From: Reticulascus tulasneorum
Taxonomy: Eukaryota > Ascomycota > Sordariomycetes > Glomerellales > Reticulascaceae
Direction: 5' to 3'
DNA length: 64,000 nt
Assembly: GCA_001557505.1 (NCBI GenBank)
Contig: LSAX01000001.1
Location: 4,030,001-4,094,000, forward strand
This document shows, one piece after another, positions 56,878 through 64,000 of this stretch (positions within the stretch are counted from its first letter, which is position 1; each line of letters starts with the position of its first letter). A program made the translations under genes and the position numbers. The notes under the pieces are model-generated. The model was given only the letters and a program-made list of their open reading frames with translations, was not told the DNA's origin and did no database searches.

Positions 56878-59503
56878 GGTAACGTTGGTGTGACTTTGGA
56901 AGCAGGGCGCACTGCATAGCAAGGGTCGTCGATGATGCCAGATATATAATCTCTATCAGGCTTGCGGAGGGTCCTAGGTTGGTCTCCTGACAAACTTGGG
57001 TCGATGGTTGTTGGATGATGTCGTACCCAACCACTTCAACAGCCACGCACACCACCAACTCGACAAATATCCGGATGGAGCTCTCCACCCAAGAGCCACT
57101 CGAAATATTCGACTGGAATATAGTCTTTAACTAACCCACTCGAATAACAAACCCCACTATTAAATAATCGGATGGTTTTTCGCACGAATTGGTAGAATGC
57201 TCGTTGGATCCGAATATCCGCTGGGATAGAGGGGTAATAAGTGGCGCGCGGCGGCGCGCGGTGGTGGTGAGTGAGTGAGCCTCAAGATTTGCTGGATCTC
57301 ACAGGACCAAGAACGGCTAGTGTGAGAAGCAAAGCGAAATCGAACGTGGGATGAGAGTTGAAATGCAGTCGCGGAAAAACAGCACTTGCGTGTGAGATTA
57401 AGGGAATCAGAACCGGGGGGGTTTAAATGATGGCCCATGAGCTAGTTTTGACCGAGACTGGAGAGCGCTGGCTCCTTACTGGTGACACTTGGACTAACCA
57501 GATCACCTGGAGCTGTCATGGACAGACACCAGGCATCGTGCCGTCTCCATGATCTCGTAAGAGATGACATTGTCCAATTTCTGTTAAGACGGTACAAAAG
57601 CAATAGTAGACTATTGACCGCCAAACCTGCCGCATCAGGAAATTGCGTCGGTAATGATTCCTACTTCGTGGTCAGAGCGGCGAGGTCTCTCGGTATCCGT
57701 CCTCTAGAAAAGGCAGCTGGGTGCGGGACGAGGTGACTTGCGAATGGGCCTTGTCGTAACAGTGACAATGGAGAAGGAAAATGGGGGGGAAATCCAACGA
57801 CGGCTTGATTCGCATGGATGTCTCCAATGGTTTCATCGAGCTATGGTCCTTGGGGCTGTTCTATATTTGGCATATAAGGCCAAACGTTAATCCTGCATTT
57901 GGGACTGGCCCGATCCCCATTAGCTGAAATCCTACCAAGGATGCCCGGGGAGTGGTAGCGGAGGCTCGACCATGCTAGCAATGGCTTGCATGCACGCACG
58001 TATTCATTCATTCAATGAAATGGCGTGGGCTGCCCGCTCACTCACGTCCTGCAACAGCGGCTGCAGACTTTTGGCGGCGAGATGGGATGGGATGACCTAA
58101 GAGGCTGGCTCTTATTGAGGGCATTGAATGGGGGAGGGGGCAGAAAAAGACACGATTCGTGTGAGGAGTAAGTCAAATGCGTAGCCCCCTCGTTCATTAA
58201 AGTCAGTGGGTGAGTAATCTGTAAGAAAAGAGAGAAGAAGAAGAATGAAGCAGCAGCAGCAAATGGAGAGAGTGGAGAAGACGCAATTGGAGGAGCCACG
58301 AGCGGGAGAAAGGGCCTGATGCATCAAAAAGACGAGGAGGCTGGGTTAGGCGGCACCCCCCCTCCTCATCCTCATCCTCCTCCTCCTCCTCCTCCATTCA
58401 AGCCCGCTGTCTCGATAGTTCAATGCAATCGCAATCAATCTGAAGAAGCAGTGAGCTGGCACTTGATGTTGTTGCGTGACCACCCCCCGTCCAATCTCTG
58501 GTGCTGTGCCCCCCCGTGCCGGCATCACCCCCCAACCCCAACACCCCAGCTCGCCAGCCGCGTCCCAGTGCCAGCCCCGGTCACGTCGTTTAATTCCGCT
58601 GCAACTAACCAGGGTACGATGTTACGTGTGTCTGGTCGTCCAAATTGCATTTGACACCATGGTGGTGTCTTCATATGCCGTCTCCGTCATCTTCGGTTTT
58701 GGGAAGGCGGTGCGGGGTCGCTCCGGAGACTGGCTCATTATTTTTCCGCTGACATAAGCATCCTCCAGCCTCTGGCGAGCCGGATATTAAAAAAAATTCG
58801 ACCTGCCTCGTTTTTGGAAGAGTTCTTTTTTCCTTTTTTTTTTCTTTCGTGCGGCTGGCATGACCCAAATTCAAAACATTTCCCGTGTTGCTCGAGTCCT
58901 ATTTCCCCATGGATCTTAATCGCAGCGTCAGTTGTGCCACAGAACGAATATAATTGCAAACTGGCCTCGCCATCTGTTTGATCTGGTTCTTCCTGCAGGG
59001 CCGGATCGCGATGGGGAGGCTGGACATATCTTCTTCGTCCACGTTGAACGGCTAAAATAGTGACCTGCGATGTGATGATCCAGTGCATGCGTCCTTCCCG
59101 TTTGTGCATTAAATAGACCGGACCCTCCACCGCAATCAATGACTTCGGATACGAGTATCCTTGCCTGGCGGGTGCATATATCATCGCCGTTGTACTACGT
59201 AGTTAATAAGGTTGGCGATCATCCCAGATGGTTGGGTCCATCTTCCGCATTATTCACAGCCACTCCCGCCAACGCTTGCAATATAAGATCTAGGTCATGT
59301 TATGTCCTTTTGCCACCAAACTCCAGTGCCAGCTACCGGATCAAGCGAAATGCAAAAGTCCTCTATCTAGTTGGCGGCTATACTGACGATGCCACCAACT
59401 CCTGTGGCCTCAACGGGTCTTTATCAACCGATCTCCTCCCTCCTCCCTCCTTCGTCACACCCATCATCTCGTCAGCCTCCCTCATGGTACCCACCATCGC
59501 CGG
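56878..59503. other. Long intergenic region with low-complexity tracts
   Basis: About 2.6 kb. It contains a GGCGCGC-rich stretch near 57242-57262, a CCT/CAT microsatellite at 58360-58395, poly-C runs near 58490-58545 and a T-rich tract near 58828-58850. Pyrimidine/purine asymmetry is strong. No gene is supported. Confidence 0.45.
58360..58395 (+). repeat. (CCT)n/(CAT)n trinucleotide microsatellite
   Basis: A run of CCT and CAT triplets, ending in about eight CCT units. It lies outside any supported gene. Confidence 0.85.
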
Positions 59504-60740
59504 CTACTCTCCAGCCTCATCTCCAATCTTCTCCAACTTCCCCATTTCTCTCTTCTCGCCACTCTCCCCAATCAGTCGAACTCGGTCAAGCCGCACTTTC
59601 TCTCCATCGCCATCGCCCTTGTTGACGTAGATGACCAAACTCGTGATGTTCTGGAACTTGACAAATCGTAGACCGATATTAGCCGTGCCATCTTTGTTCC
59701 AATCTGCTGATGTCAGGGTGATGGCTTGTGTTGGTGGGGTGTCATCTGCTTCGCTGAAGTCTAGGTTGTGTGGCTTGTTGGTGTATAGGTGGATGATGGC
59801 GGGTCGCATCGGAGCATCCTCATCGTCTTCGGGAGGGATCGAGGTAATCTGCAGCGGGGATCTGTCAGTAGAGGTCTCTTCTAGATCTGCGGGAAGCACC
59901 TGCCTGCAATGTATGCAACTTTATCATCGCCTGGAATGGCATAAACAGCAGAAGCTGATCATCTGCGCCACTCTCCACCCAGTCCTTACCATCCGATTTC
60001 TGCTGTAATGCGCTCGGTTTGGACTTCTCGAACAGCACGCGCACTGGACCAAAATCCTCGTCCGCATTCAGAAGTTCACAGCCGCGAATCTCCACCTGGT
60101 CCGTGATGTCTCCATAACCACGGGGTAGTTCTGCGCCTCTCCACACACCGCCGCTTCCACTTCCAGATGCTTCACCGGCACCGGACGCAGAACCCATCAC
60201 CTCGGTGCTAAGCTTCTTGACAACAGCTTGGAGTTTGCGAGGGTCGGCGCCTTGGACCTTTTCTGCCACTTTTCCTTCGCGGAACACGATAAAGGTCGGA
60301 AGTGACGTTATGCTATATTGCTCGGCGATATCCTTTCGTACCTCGGTGTCGATCTTTACAAATGTGACAGCATTTGGACGTGACAGAGATGCGGAGAGTT
60401 GCTCGTATATGGGCGCGATTTGCTTGCAGGGGCCACACCAGTCCGCGTAGACTAGACAGACAATTTGTCAGCAGAGCTCCGTAGTTTCGATGGCACCTAG
60501 GCGAATAAGAATAGCTCGATAGGGGATCAGACAGATGCACAGTAGACTGCGTCAGCTCTGAATCATGTTTGACAGAACGCCACGCCAGCGGGAGGCTGCC
60601 TGCCTTTGCTTTCGACGTGATTGACCGCAATGCAGAGATGGGAAGGAGAAATGGCACATACAGTCTGCAACAACGAGGCGGGAGCTCTTGAGCAGCCCAT
60701 CAAGTTGCTCTTTCGACGCAATGTGAACTGTTTTTGACAT
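59504..60740 (-). CDS. Thioredoxin with C-terminal PITH domain (TXNL1 family)
   Basis: Exons 60740-60662, 60451-59904 and 59848-59504 give 323 residues, the family norm. The thioredoxin domain is residues 1-110: the active site ADWCGPCK has Cys32 and Cys35 and is reached by splicing a 210-nt intron (GTATGT...CTAG), and the cis-proline loop is SITSLPTF. A Gly/Ser linker leads to the PITH domain (about 140-310) with GYGDITDQVEIRGCELLN, LMLF-like LLLFMPFQAMIKLHTLQ and PMRPAIIHLYTN. The last intron (59903-59849) starts GC, not GT: only CAG|GCAGGT...CTGCAG joins HTLQ to ITSIPP in frame, and it has a CTGAC branch site. The protein binds the 26S proteasome in animals and fission yeast. Confidence 0.93.
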
Positions 60741-61099
60741 TTTGCCTGTAGTTTAAACGCGAGCCGACCGAAATCTAGGAGGTAAATGTTTTGATGGCAG
60801 AAGCCAGAAGAATGTTGCCCCGCGATGAGACCAAGGCGTGTCTTCCTACCCCTCGCCATTCCTAATTAGGCCTAGCGTCAGATTGGAAAGCTCTCCCAAG
60901 TGCTGTCAGCAACATCACTTCAATGCATATCAGTGATTGCAAGTCTGTGACACGGGATATCATGCGCACAACGCTTGCCTTATGAACCATTAAGCAAATC
61001 CTGAGGTTTCTTTCTTGAATACCCGCTAGACTATGTCTACCGAAACTCGCCGGCAACCGCAGATAATCAACACCATTCTGTGTCCAGTTTCGTCAACAA
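60741..61099. other. Upstream region of the thioredoxin-PITH gene
   Basis: 359 bp between the thioredoxin-PITH start and the next minus-strand stop. Presumed promoter; no specific site recognised. Confidence 0.45.
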
Positions 61100-61852
61100 T
61101 TACAAGCCAGTCTTGCCGCTCACGGGATAGCGAATGACTTCCTTGCCCTCCAACTTCGGTAAGTCGGCTTCAGTAATGCCAAGTTTCTCGAGCAGGCTCT
61201 CTTGCCGCCATTCCGACATGACCCCCTTCTTGAAATCTCCCCAAGTAGTCTCTTTTGGAACGCTCCGGTGACGCACGAGATCGCTGTTGCGCAATTGAAA
61301 AAAACGAGGAGCTGTTTCGCTCTCTCCATCCCCCTCCTTTCTTCGTATGACAAACATAACTGTCTTGCAATTGTCCATATTGTGCAGAACGTACTCCAAA
61401 GTAGATCTCTCGTGAAAATTGTGCCATTCGAAGGCCATATTCTGAGTCTGCCTGGGGAAACCATCCAGATTACAACATTCGGATTGGAACACAATATCCT
61501 TGGCTGGGTTGAACCATATGCCTTCAGAGCACATGACTCCATGTCCAAATGCAAACAGACCATGCTTTTCGGTGATATGCCAAGCTTCTTTGCAAACCGC
61601 ACGTATCGTAGGTGGCTTGTGGAGGTGCCAGAGTGGGATTTCGTCTTCAGCATCCCAAGTTTCATAAGGTCCGAATATTCTTGATCCAGGGAGAAGCATC
61701 TCCCAGATTTTGGTTCGAAGCTCGAGTGGCAGTTCTCGAAACTTGTGAAACGAAGAAGCTGTACATTCGCGTTCCCGTCAGGGTCCATGATATGAAGAGA
61801 AGCAAAAGATGAACCGGAGCTAAATACCTTGGGCCTGCTCAGGAATTGCCAT
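61100..61852 (-). CDS. 2EXR domain protein
   Basis: Exons 61852-61828 and 61758-61100 give 227 residues. The intron 61827-61759 (GTATTT, branch CCCTGACG, ACAG) joins MAIPEQAQ to ASSFHKFRELPLELRTKIW, the 2EXR core. It continues MLLPGSRIFGPYETW and PPTIRAVCKEAWHITEKHGLFAF, the usual second half of the motif. The remainder, with FNPAKDIVFQSECC and HNMDNCKTVMFVIRR, follows the family pattern. Shorter than most members. Function unknown. Confidence 0.84.
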
Positions 61853-63247
61853 AGTTTTTGAATTACCGCGGCTTAAAGTTTGTGTCAGCTCGGAGATTGC
61901 TGTTGTCTGGACTTGGATTGCCGTGATGAGTTCGGCTTGGCTCCGAGCCACCACCTCCAGCAAATCAATGAGTTGCTGCACCATCGCGAACGAGTAGTTT
62001 CTGACGCAGCTTGTATTACCTTGAAAGATGGAGGCTATTGTAATTTGGTGAGGTTGCTATTATTTTGCAGATACAGTTGAGCAGTCGTGGCTTGATCGAG
62101 ACGTAGATCGGGGGCAGGATAAGGAAAGTGGGAAGGAACCGCTCCTGGAGTTGCAGGCACATTGAAAGAAATCTGAGATCTAATTCGGTCTGAAGATGCA
62201 TGAGACCCTTGAATGCCATCGACTTGGTAGGGAGGTTATTGTCATACCTGTTGCCGGCTATGACAAGGACTAAGTGGTGAATTGGTCTGGGGATATCTAG
62301 AATATATACCTGATTGCAAGGCCAGGTTACACCTGGCACAAGGTCCTTGACAATGGCAGTTCTTTCTTAATACTTCAGATCATTTTTCTATTGTGCAAAG
62401 AGTTCCTCGAAGCCAAGTTTACCATCCGATGCGGTACTTGTCCATTCCTTCTATCTTATATTCATTCAACAACAAATGGATGTGTTCGACTGCAGCTTGC
62501 TCTCAGAATCTACTGAAACTTTATGGTTCTGTATCAAGAAACTATCCTTTTTGCATCTTCTCAGCTTTAAAAATCTTGTGTTCATTGCTTCTTCAACAAT
62601 ACGGTGGCATATAGTGTTATTATCAATGACTACAGGCTCTTGGCATGCAATTGAACGTTTGGAACTGGGATTAAGTGAATGTCTGAGTCAGTCGAAACTG
62701 ATATGATTTACATCATGGAGTCTTCAAATGGCAATAAGTTTTGTGAAAGGAGTGAGTCCCTATTCTTCCTCTTCTACGTCCAATGTGCATCATGCACTCC
62801 AGCAGCACATAAGGTTTGCCAATTTCACGCCATACTTTCTCAGCGTTTCCTTCCACATAGATTCTGATAACCAGCCCCAACCCTTCATCGGATTGAATCA
62901 GCATTGCGGGGATTTCAACTCGAAAGAAGCTGCTACTTCCAACTACCTAGCAGTCGGAGACTGGCTGAACCTGTGGAAGAACAATATTCAGAGATTCAGC
63001 ACGACAACTGGTAGAATTCAGGGCGAATAAAGAGCGATTACATAGCATAAAGCTTGTATAGAGGATTTGGAATCTTAGGTCCTTAGACTTGGCCTGACAT
63101 TCTACATGGCCGAGAAACGTTATTCTTGGTTTCATCATCCACTTATATCCAACTCTTCTCAGACGACTTAAATCGCCAGTAACAAATGCTTTTTCTTCTT
63201 CCCATTAATAGCAACATCCGATGATTTGAATAAGCGTGTCCCATCCT
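61853..63247. other. Intergenic region with unresolved open frames
   Basis: About 1.4 kb. A minus-strand frame at 62950-62713 (including SDEGLGLVIRIYVEGNAE and KPYVLLECMMHIGRRR) reads like protein and could be an exon after the acceptor CTGCTAG near 62948, but no neighbouring exon could be attached. Another minus frame at 62339-62016 is less convincing. Confidence 0.4.
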
Positions 63248-64000
63248 TCACCCGATATAGACCGGCAACCGACTGTTCAGGAATTCTGTGCGCTCAATCA
63301 TCTTGTCAAGCGGATCGAAATTGTGGAGGAAGAGCCACGACCACATCTTGAACATCAACGCCAACCACACTGCGCTTCTTTGCATCTCTGGATTGTCTAG
63401 AGGCGCTACTAGCCAGGTATCGGCTGTAGTTGCTGGCGAGAATACAGAATTTGTTGTGTCTGGTCTCACAACGGTCGGCCGGATCTTGTCAAAGTGATAT
63501 GACACCAGGTAGCTTTCTTTTGAGCTGTGCTGTACCAGCTCACTCTGCAAATCGTCGATCTGGTTGAGCATCGTAGTAAAATGCGCAGTCACAACGTCCT
63601 GGACCTCCTGCAAGAAATTTAGCTTGAGTCTTTGGTCGACGCCATTGACAGCATTATGCAGAGCGTCTAGTAGACGAATAAGCGCATTGTTGTATATGCT
63701 CTCAGCAGTTTCTCTCTCGAATTCTTTGGAGGCGCTGGGTGTGTAGTACACATCTGCCTTCTCTTTCTCGAGGTTGGTGGTTGCGTCAATGTAGTTATGG
63801 ATCAGCTGCTCCAACGTGCTCCCACCGGGAGAGTCGAGAGTCTGGCCGTCGAATCGCCCAAATTCAAACGCTCTCTGAATTTCTTGGGTAAGACTGTCTT
63901 TTCCTAAGCTGGGGCAGGTTTTCACCATAGCGGCGAATGCCCGCAAACCAGCAGCTACATTCAGGCCACGTGGAGGGGCGTCGCCGCAAGGATTTGGCAG
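63248..64000 (-). CDS. Unidentified protein, C-terminal part (runs off the right edge)
   Basis: At least 250 residues on the minus strand, open from position 64000 to the stop at 63248, so the start is outside the window. Visible text begins LPNPCGDAPPRGLNVAAGLRAF and continues with QEIQRAFEFGRFDGQTL, a Glu/Lys/Tyr helix and VVAPLDNPE-like VAPLDNPEMQRSAVW. The segment AVWLALMFKMWSWLFLHNFD is hydrophobic and might be a membrane-associated helix. I do not recognise the family. Whether introns lie beyond the edge cannot be judged. Confidence 0.6.
   Translation of the reverse strand: MPNPCGDAPPRGLNVAAGLRAFAAMVKTCPSLGKDSLTQEIQRAFEFGRFDGQTLDSPGGSTLEQLIHNYIDATTNLEKEKADVYYTPSASKEFERETAESIYNNALIRLLDALHNAVNGVDQRLKLNFLQEVQDVVTAHFTTMLNQIDDLQSELVQHSSKESYLVSYHFDKIRPTVVRPDTTNSVFSPATTADTWLVAPLDNPEMQRSAVWLALMFKMWSWLFLHNFDPLDKMIERTEFLNSRLPVYIG

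Noticed and set aside
1..64000. tRNA genes
   Set aside because: I looked by eye for GGTTCGANTCC-type B boxes on both strands. The near matches (for example in the recombinase intron near 52030) lacked an A box and a cloverleaf.

Overview
The window is nuclear DNA of a filamentous ascomycete (Pezizomycotina). Genes carry many short introns, mostly about 45-90 nt, with GT-AG ends and CTAAC/CTGAC-type branch points. The gene content is typical of that group: 2EXR and DUF7053 proteins, a GH75 chitosanase, a DUF3435 recombinase and an FSH1-type hydrolase. I cannot place it below that level. Exon structures were worked out by hand from reading frame, splice signals and family fit.

Left part (1-33 kb) is a mostly conserved housekeeping block. 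From left to right: the 5' end of the Pol I/III subunit RPC40, a BTB protein, a DUF7053 protein, an OTT_1508-like cytidine-deaminase-fold protein with a damaged 5' region, PEX1 (peroxisome), MCM7 (replication), mitoribosomal mS29, RRS1 (ribosome biogenesis), a RhoGAP, the Rab geranylgeranyltransferase beta subunit BET2, a C2H2-type zinc-finger protein, MSH3 (mismatch repair), the copper chaperone COX17 and a small coiled-coil protein. Pairs are often divergent (PEX1/MCM7, mS29/RRS1) or convergent (deaminase/PEX1, MCM7/mS29, RRS1/RhoGAP). The PEX1-MCM7 promoter holds a perfect palindrome made of two G1/S-type SCB/MCB-like sites.

Middle part (34-46 kb) is more accessory. It holds a cysteine-rich single-pass membrane protein, a secreted GH75 chitosanase with a Gly-Asp-Gly linker and a cysteine-rich tail, a G-rich quadruplex-type repeat, a 799-residue protein with a STAND-type fungal N-terminal domain but no NTPase, an 11-bp minisatellite, an FSH1-like serine hydrolase, and the G-patch nucleolar protein PXR1/GNO1.

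Right part (46-64 kb) is sparse and partly eroded. It has a hypothetical open frame with one internal stop, a large fungal membrane protein, a DUF3435 (Crypton/Starship-captain-like) tyrosine recombinase with its R, HxxR and Y residues, a 5'-truncated M14 carboxypeptidase about 0.4 kb beyond the recombinase start, two 2EXR proteins, a thioredoxin-PITH protein with a likely GC-AG intron, and an unidentified gene running off the right end.

The best leads for something not routine are the deaminase gene with its in-frame TGA, the STAND-like protein with a new cysteine cluster, and the recombinase next to a truncated gene.
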